A DNA stretch of 64,000 bases from Flavobacterium psychroterrae. GTDB taxonomy: Bacteria; Bacteroidota; Bacteroidia; Flavobacteriales; Flavobacteriaceae. A program made the position numbers and the translations under genes. Positions 1 through 8,121 of this stretch are shown here, one piece after another; the stretch's first letter is position 1, and each line of letters begins with the position of its first letter. The notes below the pieces were generated by a model. The model searched no databases. It saw nothing but the letters and a program-made list of their open reading frames with translations, and was not told the DNA's origin. The stretch spans positions 248,001 to 312,000 of the forward strand of contig NZ_JAGYVZ010000002.1 of NCBI RefSeq assembly GCF_018380615.1. The letters run 5' to 3'.

Positions 1-909
1 AATCCCCGATACCCAGCCAATTTCGTTATAGTTTTTGTAGTTTGTAGCATTTGCCTGTTCTTGCGAAATATCTCCTACATCAGTATAATCACCGTCTCCA
101 TTCGCGTCAACCGGAGTTCCTGGTCCCGGAGGAGTTGGTACTAAAAGTTTAGTAAATTCAACACTAAGTGCTACTTTATTATAGTCATCTAATATGAAAT
201 CAAAACCCCCACCTAATCTAAGATTTGCCGGTAAAAAGTTTGAACTTAAATCATCATTATCATAGCTTATCTTCTGACCAAGGTTTTGCATGTTGAAACC
301 ACCTCTCCATCTTCCGTTAAAGTCTGAGTAAGCAATTTCTTCAGATTGATAAAAACCTGCAATGTCTACTGCAAAAGTACTCGCAGCTGAAGCATCAACA
401 TCTTCTGAAGCAATTTTTAAATTTGAACGAATATATCTTGCGGCAACTGCCATTGAGAATTTCTCGCTCAGCTTCAAAGAATACGATCCGTCAAAAGCAA
501 ATTCATTTGGGGATACAATTCTTGCTGCTTCATTAGGGTCTCCTGTTGTGCGCAATTCGATATCTCCAAATCCAAAATAACGAAAAGTTCCTGCAAAGGC
601 ACTTCGGTCATTAATTTTGTTGTAATAGGTAACCTGACCAAGAGAAATATCATTGGCTAAGTCTGTTAAATAAGGAGTGTAGCTGATTGAAAAACCTTGC
701 TTATCGACTGAGAAAGCATATTTTGCGGGATTCCATTGTTGTGAGAATGCATCGGCTGATGTTGCGACACCCTGATCAGCTAAACCTGCTGCTCTGGCAT
801 CTGCTGCAACTAATAGAAATGGGACTCCTGTCGTAATTGGACGACTTTCCTGAGCCTGTACTTTAAAAAGAATAAAAGAACAAATTAAAAGTAGTGATAT
901 TTTTTTCAT
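1..909 (-). CDS. porV: Type IX secretion system outer-membrane protein PorV (LptO), 3' end cut by window edge
   Basis: The reverse strand reads without a stop from an ATG at 909 to the window edge (about 300 residues). It opens with a signal peptide (MKKISLLLICSFILFKVQAQ) and continues as a FadL-like beta-barrel protein with the PorV-type start RPITTGVPFLLVAADARAAGLADQG. PorV works in the outer membrane, shuttling type IX cargo from the SprA translocon to the attachment machinery. It lies 42 bp after porU, the order known in Flavobacterium johnsoniae, but has its own −7 box just upstream. The C-terminal barrel strands are missing because the window ends. Identity rests on the N-terminal signature and the porU–gldJ context. 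Confidence 0.92.
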   Translation of the reverse strand, partial: MKKISLLLICSFILFKVQAQESRPITTGVPFLLVAADARAAGLADQGVATSADAFSQQWNPAKYAFSVDKQGFSISYTPYLTDLANDISLGQVTYYNKINDRSAFAGTFRYFGFGDIELRTTGDPNEAARIVSPNEFAFDGSYSLKLSEKFSMAVAARYIRSNLKIASEDVDASAASTFAVDIAGFYQSEEIAYSDFNGRWRGGFNMQNLGQKISYDNDDLSSNFLPANLRLGGGFDFILDDYNKVALSVEFTKLLVPTPPGPGTPVDANGDGDYTDVGDISQEQANATNYKNYNEIGWVSGI

Positions 910-936
910 TTAAGGGACTTAATAGTTTTGGTGATA

Positions 937-944
937 CAAATATA
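937..944 (-). promoter_or_regulatory. Predicted −7 box of a porV promoter
   Basis: On the minus strand this reads TATATTTG, matching the Bacteroidota −7 consensus TAnnTTTG, about 28 bp before the porV ATG. It lies in the 42-bp porU–porV spacer, so porV can probably be transcribed apart from porU. No clear −33 TTTG element was picked out. Confidence 0.5.
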
Positions 945-951
945 TATATTA

Positions 952-3900
952 TTATAATATGACAAGCTTTTCATATTTTTCTGCCTTTTTATTTGTCAAA
1001 TTAGATCTGACCGTAAGTTTATAAATATAAACTCCTTTTCCTATTCTGTCCCCAAAATCATCTTTTCCGTCCCAGGTTATTTCTCTTGATAGAAAACCTT
1101 CGGTTGTAACGACCTGATTTTTTGTCCAGACCACTTTTCCTGTAATGGTCATTACCTGAACCTGAACATCTAATGGTTCGTACGGTCTGTTGTGTGAAAA
1201 CCAAAATTGTGTATAAGTCGAGAAAGGATTTGGGTAATTAAGAACGTGGGTTAATGTCAACGATTCATCTCCAACTACTATAAATTGTATTTCACTAGTG
1301 ACAGGATTGTTATAAACATCCCAGGCAGTAAAACTTATTGTATGCATTCCCGGTGCTAAACTTCTTAATGGGAAACGTAAATTTCCGTTAGTGTAATCGT
1401 CTAATTTTGTTTGATAATAATCATTTAAAATATAAGGATTGCTAACGTCTCCGTCAAGTATAGCTACAATGTCATGCCCGATTCCACTTGCTGTATTGAT
1501 TCCGTTTTCATCTTCAAGAAACGCTAATAAAAATGGCGATTCGTTTGTGATTCCACCATATACAAAAGTTTCATCGTTCATATATAACTTAACTTTCGGA
1601 CTTATATTGTCCTGAGGTGCATTTTCATTTATTCCGCCTATTTTAATGTTGGTATTGTAACCGGATTGATTTTCAAAAAGCTGATTTTTTTTCGAATAAA
1701 AACTAATTCGGCCATAATCAACAGGAACACGAATGTCTCTGGGAACCACAAAACTAAATTCAAATTGACCATTAGTTACTGAAGCATTTCCTCTAAAAAT
1801 GGTTTCTCCCAGAATTTTGAATGACATTGCAGGACTATATCCATCATTATTTAAGGTGGTAGCAGTGATGAATTTATCGAAAATTGCTGTCGCTAATTCT
1901 CCGTTATAATTACTTAAAAGAGTATTGTTTTCATCGGTAATTTCACCTGTTATTTTAATTTTTGCTAAAGATTTAAAATCCGGAATAGCTTGAGAAACTG
2001 CAACGTCATTTACTTTAGTTAAATTAATTCGAGGTTTAGGGATTGCCAACATTAATGCAGGATCTCCTAAATAAAAAATAACATTACTTGCAGAACTGGG
2101 ATTTTCGTTTTTAGAAATCCGAAGCGCTTCGGCAATAGTTGAATATTGGTTTGAACCAAATGAGAGCAGGTTTTTGCTGAGGCTGTCGTTAAAATCCTCC
2201 GCATTAAATTGTCCTATGGCGCGAATTGTTGTCAACATTGAAATCGCACCGCCTTTTGGGTTCCAGAAAGTATATTCGCCTGCTGTGGGTCTTGTAGGGT
2301 CGTCAAAACGCGAAAATTCACAAGTAATAGTAATAAATAAAGGATATTTGTATTGATTGTTAAGATTTTGACCATCTGATTTTTCCCAGATTCTTTCACC
2401 TGCCAACCCATCTTCACCTCCATGTCCTAAATAATTGAATATTAAAGCACCTTTTTCAAAAGCATTAAATAAATCAGTTCTGGCTTTAGGATATCTTGAT
2501 CCTCCGGCAGAAGCTTCCTGAGTATAGGAATCCATTATGATTTTTTCGATATTGAAAAAAGGTTTTTGAGCCGATATATTATCCGCCAGATTGTTTTGGT
2601 AAGTTTGTAAAGTCGCATCTGATGCTTTATCAGAATCATCGCTGACCATCACGATATTATTTCGCCAGTTTCCATATGATTTAGTATCATGATATTCTAA
2701 CACCTTATTGACCATCTCGGCAGCCTGCGCATTATCAGAAACTAACATTCTGCCCACCGCAATATCAATTCCTCCATAAGGGAAAACCACAACTCCTTCG
2801 TTTGAATCCATTAATCCGTAAAAATCATCAGAGGCAAATGAGGCTTCTCCGGTTGTATTACTAATTACAGATTGATATATAGGTACAATATTATTGTTAT
2901 TCGTTATTCGGTTTTTGTAATCAAATGAAGCATCTCCAAATAAATTCAGATATTTTATCCTTTTATCAGATGAAGAGGCGTTGTCATAAATGTATTTAAT
3001 GCAGTTTCGAATAGCTGCGATATCTTGTTTTCCGGAAGAGAATTCCTGATAGATATTTTCTAATGAAATAACTTTTACATTAAGATTAGAATATGTTCTG
3101 TGAAAATTCGCCAGTTTTTCGGCCTGAGCAACTAAAATTTTAGGCGTTACAATTACGTAGTCAATATCCTGAAAGCTGTTTTGGCTATTTTTAAATAGAG
3201 TTCCTTTTAAGTTTTGATTCGCAATTTTTGATTGGCTTTCCTTTAAAGGAGTAAAATAATCGTTTGCATCGATTGCAATATATTTTCTAATTTCTCCTAA
3301 CGAAGCTTTAAAGTTAAAAGTGCTTTTATTTGTATTTTCTGTTTTTGATACATTATATAAGTCTGTAATATCCCAGACTTGAGATATTCCTGCGGCGTTA
3401 CCAATAGTATAGTTTACTATTCCGGTTGTTGAACCGGCTAAATCGTATTGAAATTTAAATTGTTTACCCGTGCCTAAAAGTTTTCTTTTGGCAATTAAAT
3501 TGATATAATCCAGATATCCTTTTGATCCCGGAACGCCATTGTTATTATAGGTAAGTTTTATTTTTATGTTTTCGGCACCAGTAAACGAGCTGTTTGGTGT
3601 TAGTTTTCTATCATAGAATTTTTCGTCAGAATTTGCTGCTAATGTTTGAAAATTAATGCTACCAATGTTTTGTCCGTTTGCAGAAACTGCGAATGAAGTA
3701 GGTGTGAAGGCGGCAGAAGCGGCGTTGACTTCTATTTTTACAGGAATTGATGCATCAATGTTTGGGAAATTAAATTCAAATTCCTGCTCCTGAGTTATGT
3801 CGAATGATTCTCCGTACCATTGGCGTCCTAAATGAGCAATATTAGTCTTGTCAACTTCATGAAATTGATAGTCGTCAAAAGTGCTTAACTCCAAGGTGCT

Positions 3901-4788
3901 GTTTCCGGAAGGCTGATTGATATTTGAAATCCGTTTTCCTTCATTGCCCACAACCGTTACATAATAATATGATTTAGTGTCATATAAATTAAGATTGGTC
4001 TGACTTTCGGTACTCCAGTTTTCAACTCCCTCACCATAAAAAAGGATATAATCTTCATTATTAAATATTCCGTCACTTTCTCCAATAATCTGAATGGCGT
4101 TTTCCGTTAAATCTTCAGGATAATAAGTATTGTTGGCTAAAGGGAGCATTTTTCCTCCGTTGCCATAAATCTTGATTCTTCTTGGATCTGTTTTTGAAGG
4201 ATCAAATCCTAAACTTTGCAAAAAAGACTTAGAGATTTTATATACACCGGATTTCTCGACGTAAAAACGATACCAGTCTCCTGAGGCTAAAATAGAATTG
4301 GAAACTAAGTTAGATTTTTGAAAAGAAGATGAACTATTGTTTTGTGAGGTTGAAATTGTTGTAGAATATGAAAATGATCTTATTTTTTTAAAGCTGTTTC
4401 CTTCCTTTATTATGGGTGATAAATACAGAAAAAATTGTCTTTTATCTCTCGCCAAAGACGTTTTTAACGTTTCATTTGGTTTTTCAGGGATGTTTTCAAG
4501 CGATAAGTCTCCTAGTTCGCTAATTGAAACAGCTTCGTAAATCACGTTCGTAATTTGAATAGAATTATTGTTCGAAAAGCCAGATTCGTTAAGGTTAAGG
4601 AGCAATGTTATGCTTTTTTTAGTAGTATCGTACCTAAAACTGCTTCCTGAAAAATAAGGGATTTTTATTTTTGAGGTTCCGAAACTCATCTCCTTTTTAT
4701 TTTGCCAATCTATTGTGAAGTCCCTGTTTACCTGCGAAAACGAGATAAATGGAAGTAAAAAAAGATATAAGATTATGACTTGTTTCAT
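952..4788 (-). CDS. porU: Type IX secretion system sortase PorU (C25 gingipain-like peptidase)
   Basis: A 1278-residue secreted protein starting with a signal peptide (MKQVIILYLFLLPFISFSQ). The middle (about 540–930) is a peptidase C25 domain with the expected catalytic pair: His789 in YLGHGGEDG and Cys823 in ITITCEFSRFDDP. The last 90 residues resemble a type IX C-terminal domain (LNYPNPFSTYTQFWF, then a GKGVYIYKL strand). PorU is the cell-surface sortase that removes the C-terminal signal of type IX cargo and links it to lipopolysaccharide. It is upstream of porV on the same strand and divergent from gldJ across 207 bp. Length and motifs fit the family and no damage is visible. Confidence 0.95.
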   Translation of the reverse strand: MKQVIILYLFLLPFISFSQVNRDFTIDWQNKKEMSFGTSKIKIPYFSGSSFRYDTTKKSITLLLNLNESGFSNNNSIQITNVIYEAVSISELGDLSLENIPEKPNETLKTSLARDKRQFFLYLSPIIKEGNSFKKIRSFSYSTTISTSQNNSSSSFQKSNLVSNSILASGDWYRFYVEKSGVYKISKSFLQSLGFDPSKTDPRRIKIYGNGGKMLPLANNTYYPEDLTENAIQIIGESDGIFNNEDYILFYGEGVENWSTESQTNLNLYDTKSYYYVTVVGNEGKRISNINQPSGNSTLELSTFDDYQFHEVDKTNIAHLGRQWYGESFDITQEQEFEFNFPNIDASIPVKIEVNAASAAFTPTSFAVSANGQNIGSINFQTLAANSDEKFYDRKLTPNSSFTGAENIKIKLTYNNNGVPGSKGYLDYINLIAKRKLLGTGKQFKFQYDLAGSTTGIVNYTIGNAAGISQVWDITDLYNVSKTENTNKSTFNFKASLGEIRKYIAIDANDYFTPLKESQSKIANQNLKGTLFKNSQNSFQDIDYVIVTPKILVAQAEKLANFHRTYSNLNVKVISLENIYQEFSSGKQDIAAIRNCIKYIYDNASSSDKRIKYLNLFGDASFDYKNRITNNNNIVPIYQSVISNTTGEASFASDDFYGLMDSNEGVVVFPYGGIDIAVGRMLVSDNAQAAEMVNKVLEYHDTKSYGNWRNNIVMVSDDSDKASDATLQTYQNNLADNISAQKPFFNIEKIIMDSYTQEASAGGSRYPKARTDLFNAFEKGALIFNYLGHGGEDGLAGERIWEKSDGQNLNNQYKYPLFITITCEFSRFDDPTRPTAGEYTFWNPKGGAISMLTTIRAIGQFNAEDFNDSLSKNLLSFGSNQYSTIAEALRISKNENPSSASNVIFYLGDPALMLAIPKPRINLTKVNDVAVSQAIPDFKSLAKIKITGEITDENNTLLSNYNGELATAIFDKFITATTLNNDGYSPAMSFKILGETIFRGNASVTNGQFEFSFVVPRDIRVPVDYGRISFYSKKNQLFENQSGYNTNIKIGGINENAPQDNISPKVKLYMNDETFVYGGITNESPFLLAFLEDENGINTASGIGHDIVAILDGDVSNPYILNDYYQTKLDDYTNGNLRFPLRSLAPGMHTISFTAWDVYNNPVTSEIQFIVVGDESLTLTHVLNYPNPFSTYTQFWFSHNRPYEPLDVQVQVMTITGKVVWTKNQVVTTEGFLSREITWDGKDDFGDRIGKGVYIYKLTVRSNLTNKKAEKYEKLVIL

Positions 4789-4871
4789 CAGTTGAAAAAA
4801 CGGTTTTAAATTAAAATTATTTTAGTAAGTAAAAATATAGTATTTCATGTTATAGTAAATAATAAAAAGTA

Positions 4872-4879
4872 TATTTTTG
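4872..4879 (+). promoter_or_regulatory. Predicted −7 box of the gldJ promoter
   Basis: The sequence TATTTTTG fits TAnnTTTG and would give a leader of about 110 nt before gldJ. It lies in the 207-bp divergent porU–gldJ region; I could not assign a matching minus-strand box for porU there. Confidence 0.4.
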
Positions 4880-4995
4880 CGTTCGTAACTATAGGTTATT
4901 TTCTGGTAAAAAACAGCTAAATAAAATTATTAGAACAGATGTTGCTAATTAAATGTTAATTATTATATTGCAGCACCTAAATTTATCACCTAAGA

Positions 4996-6687
4996 ATGAG
5001 TATGAAAGTAAACAAAATTGTAGTCTTGCAATTAATGATGTCAATGGTATTGATGTTAGGCACGGCTAGTTGTAGCAAAAAATCGAGTTCCAGTCACGCT
5101 TCTAAAGCTACTGGTTGGGATGTAGATAGTCAAAATGGAACTGCTGCTAGAAATGCAGGAAAAAAACAACAGGCTGGTCCTGGTTTAGTTTTTGTTGAAG
5201 GAGGTACATTTACTATGGGTAAAGTACAAGATGATGTTATGCACGATTGGAATAACACACCTACTCAACAGCATGTTCAATCATTCTATATGGATGAAAC
5301 CGAAGTTACAAATGGTATGTACTTAGAATACCTGGAGTGGTTGAAAAAGGTTTTTCCTCCAACAGAAGAAAATTACAAAAACATATACGAAGGAGCATCT
5401 CCGGATACCTTAGTGTGGAGAAATCGTTTAGGTTACAACGAAACGATGACGAATAACTATTTAAGACACCCATCTTATGCTAACTATCCAGTTGTTGGTG
5501 TTAACTGGATTCAGGCAGTTGAATTTAGTAAATGGAGAACTGACCGTGTTAACGAAGCAGTTTTAGAGAAAAACGGATATCTTCAAAAAGGCGCTAAAAC
5601 TACAGATGTTACTGCAGATAATGCATTTAATACTGAAGGTTACTTAATGTCTCCTACTACTTCACGTGGTGGTAATGAAGAAATTGTATTGAAGAAAAAC
5701 CCTAATGGTAAAAGACCAAAAGCAGGTAAAGACGGTGTAGTTCCAGAAGAAAAAAATGTTTACGCACAACGTTCTTCAGGAGTTATCTTGCCAGAATACA
5801 GACTTCCTACTGAAGCAGAATGGGAATATGCTGCCGCAGCTGATGTTGGACAAAGAGAATACAATATATATAAAGGACAAAAGAAATATCCTTGGTCCGG
5901 AGATTATACACGTTCAAATAAACGTAAAAATAAAGGAGATCAATTGGCTAACTTTAAACAAGGAAACGGTGATTACGGTGGAATTGCAGGTTGGTCTGAT
6001 GATGGTGCAGATATTACAAATGCTGTAAAAAGCTATGCTGCCAATGATTTTGGATTATATGATATGGCTGGAAACGTAGCCGAATGGGTTGCCGATGTTT
6101 ACAGACCTATTATTGATAATGAAGCAAATGATTTCAACTACTTTAGAGGAAATCAATATGCTAAAAACAAAATTGGTAAAGATGGTAAAGTTGAAATTGT
6201 AACTAAAGACAATATTCAATATAAAACTTTAAGTAACGGTAAAAAAGTTGCTACAAGCTTACCAGGTGAAATTGCTCAGGTTCCAGTAGACGAAAATGAA
6301 ACTTATCTGAGACAAAATTTCAGTACAAGTGACAATATCAACTTTAGAGATGGTGATAAACAATCCTCTAAATATTTTGACTTTGGAGATCCGGAAGGAG
6401 AATCAAAAACTGATCAGTCAATGTACAACTCTCCTAAACACAATGTAACAACAGACAGTTTAGGTCAGATGGTTAGAAAATATGACAACTCTAGTAAACG
6501 CACAACGTTTATCGATGATAACGTAAGAGTTTACAAAGGTGGTTCTTGGAGAGATAGAGCATATTGGTTAGATCCGGCTCAAAGAAGATATTTTCCTCAA
6601 GATATGGCAACAGATTATATAGGATTTAGATGTGCAATGTCTAGAGTAGGTGCTAAAGCTGAAAAAAGAAAATCACCAAGAAACTAA
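4996..6687 (+). CDS. gldJ: Gliding motility lipoprotein GldJ
   Basis: A 563-residue lipoprotein with an SPII signal ending in LGTASC (Cys26), followed by a formylglycine-generating-enzyme/sulfatase-modifying fold from about residue 45 (GLVFVEGGTFTMG) to the end (VYKGGSWRDRAYW ... IGFRCAMSR). GldJ is needed for gliding and for stability of type IX components such as GldK in Flavobacterium. The porU/porV neighbourhood upstream and murF downstream match the F. johnsoniae order, which separates it from the paralogue GldK. Two start codons lie 6 bp apart (4996 and 5002); the second, MKVNKIVV, may be the real one. Beyond GldJ, the FGE-like fold is probably structural rather than catalytic (family knowledge). 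Confidence 0.93.
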   Translation: MSMKVNKIVVLQLMMSMVLMLGTASCSKKSSSSHASKATGWDVDSQNGTAARNAGKKQQAGPGLVFVEGGTFTMGKVQDDVMHDWNNTPTQQHVQSFYMDETEVTNGMYLEYLEWLKKVFPPTEENYKNIYEGASPDTLVWRNRLGYNETMTNNYLRHPSYANYPVVGVNWIQAVEFSKWRTDRVNEAVLEKNGYLQKGAKTTDVTADNAFNTEGYLMSPTTSRGGNEEIVLKKNPNGKRPKAGKDGVVPEEKNVYAQRSSGVILPEYRLPTEAEWEYAAAADVGQREYNIYKGQKKYPWSGDYTRSNKRKNKGDQLANFKQGNGDYGGIAGWSDDGADITNAVKSYAANDFGLYDMAGNVAEWVADVYRPIIDNEANDFNYFRGNQYAKNKIGKDGKVEIVTKDNIQYKTLSNGKKVATSLPGEIAQVPVDENETYLRQNFSTSDNINFRDGDKQSSKYFDFGDPEGESKTDQSMYNSPKHNVTTDSLGQMVRKYDNSSKRTTFIDDNVRVYKGGSWRDRAYWLDPAQRRYFPQDMATDYIGFRCAMSRVGAKAEKRKSPRN

Positions 6688-6704
6688 GTTTTAATAAAAT
6701 CAAC

Positions 6705-6762
6705 AAAAAAATTCCAAATTCCATACTGAATATTCAGCTTTTGGAATTTGGAATTTTTTTTG
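6705..6762 (+). terminator. gldJ terminator hairpin built from a GGAATTT repeat
   Basis: The arms ATTCCAAATTCCA (6711–6723) and TGGAATTTGGAAT (6742–6754) are exact complements and are followed by a T-run. Between them sits a 12-bp palindrome, CTGAATATTCAG. It lies 18 bp after the gldJ stop and before murF. The arms belong to a repeat family seen at several other places in the window. Confidence 0.75.
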
Positions 6763-6792
6763 TTGTATTTTTAATTTTAAATAAATTTATAA

Positions 6793-8079
6793 ATGAATAT
6801 TCAGGACATTCATAACTTGTTTTTGCAATGTAAATCAGTTTCGATAGATACACGAAAAATCGAAAAGGATTCAATGTTTTTTGCCATTAAAGGTGAAAAT
6901 TTCGATGCTAATACATTTGCGGTTAAAGCACTTGAATTAGGTGCTTTGTTTGTTATCATTGATAATGCCTCTTTTGCTATTGACAAAAGAACAATTCTTG
7001 TTGAAAATAGTTTAGAGACATTGCAGGAATTAGCAAGATTTCACCGCGCATATTTAAAATTGCCAATTATTGCACTTACTGGAAGCAATGGTAAAACAAC
7101 AACTAAAGAACTTATTAATGTTGTTATCTCTAAAAAATACAAAACTAAAGCTACAGTTGGAAATTTAAACAACCATATTGGGGTTCCGTTAACCTTGTTA
7201 TCTTTTACAAAAGAAACGGAGATAGGAATTGTGGAAATGGGAGCAAATCATAAAAAAGAAATCGAATTTTTATGTGAAATTGCGCAACCTGATTATGGAT
7301 ATATTACCAATTTTGGGAAAGCACATTTAGAAGGTTTTGGTGGAGTAGAAGGTGTTATCCAGGGTAAAAGCGAGATGTACCAATATCTTGCTAAAAATGA
7401 TAAAGTAGCTTTTGTAAATCTTGAAGATTCGATACAAATAGAAAAATCTAAAGGAATTAAGTCGTTTACTTTTGGCGTAAATAATAATACGGCAGATATC
7501 AATATTAAAGACATAAAAGCAAATCCTTTTGTTGCCATACAATATGATAATTTTAGTGTGGAATCAAATTTAATTGGTCTTTACAACGCAAATAATATAA
7601 ATGTTGCCGTTGCAATTGGACATTATTTTAAAGTGACTGATGAGGATATAAAACAAGCAATTGAAAATTATATACCGGAAAATAACAGATCGCAATTATT
7701 GAGAATTGATTCTAATCAAATTATTCTGGATGCTTACAATGCAAATCCAAGTAGTATGGCAGTTGCGATTACTAATTTCCTCCAATTAGAAAATCTAAAT
7801 AAAGTGATGATTTTAGGAGATATGTTTGAACTTGGAGATGAAAGTCATCAGGAACATAAGCTAATTATTGAATCGCTATTAGATCAGGAAAAATCAGTAT
7901 GTTACCTGATTGGAAAGTATTTTTATGAAAATAAGGTTAACAAAGACAATCTTAAGTTTTTCGAGACATTTGATGACTTTGTAACATTTATTAAAACAAT
8001 CAGCTTTAAAGAAAATACAATCCTAATAAAAGGTTCCAGAGGAATGGCATTAGAACGAACATTAGAATATATCAAATAG
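6793..8079 (+). CDS. murF: UDP-N-acetylmuramoyl-tripeptide–D-alanyl-D-alanine ligase MurF
   Basis: A 428-residue cytoplasmic Mur ligase that adds D-Ala-D-Ala to the UDP-MurNAc-tripeptide, the last cytoplasmic step of peptidoglycan precursor synthesis. The N-terminal domain carries SIDTRKIEKDSMFFAIKG. The ATP site is TGSNGKTTTKE (Lys101), followed by the family signatures GNLNNHIGVPLTLL and EMGANHKKEIEFL, then LDAYNANPSSM and ILGDMFELG in the C-terminal part. The length fits MurF from Bacteroidota (about 420–430). It follows gldJ after a terminator, so it probably has its own promoter. The synteny gldJ–murF is known in F. johnsoniae. Confidence 0.96.
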   Translation: MNIQDIHNLFLQCKSVSIDTRKIEKDSMFFAIKGENFDANTFAVKALELGALFVIIDNASFAIDKRTILVENSLETLQELARFHRAYLKLPIIALTGSNGKTTTKELINVVISKKYKTKATVGNLNNHIGVPLTLLSFTKETEIGIVEMGANHKKEIEFLCEIAQPDYGYITNFGKAHLEGFGGVEGVIQGKSEMYQYLAKNDKVAFVNLEDSIQIEKSKGIKSFTFGVNNNTADINIKDIKANPFVAIQYDNFSVESNLIGLYNANNINVAVAIGHYFKVTDEDIKQAIENYIPENNRSQLLRIDSNQIILDAYNANPSSMAVAITNFLQLENLNKVMILGDMFELGDESHQEHKLIIESLLDQEKSVCYLIGKYFYENKVNKDNLKFFETFDDFVTFIKTISFKENTILIKGSRGMALERTLEYIK

Positions 8080-8080
8080 T

Positions 8081-8114
8081 AAAAAATCCATCCGCCGCGG
8101 CGGATGGATTTTTT
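8081..8114. terminator. Bidirectional terminator between murF and the PUL regulator
   Basis: A perfect 34-bp palindrome: six A, then TCCATCCGCCG, its exact complement and six T. It lies 1 bp after the murF stop and 7 bp from the stop of the convergent regulator gene, so it can end transcription from both sides. Confidence 0.9.
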
Positions 8115-8121
8115 GTTTTAT

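Noticed and set aside
362..580. Plus-strand frame of 72 codons opposite porV
   Set aside because: It is antisense to a well-supported gene, has no signal or motif and no promoter; a shadow frame.
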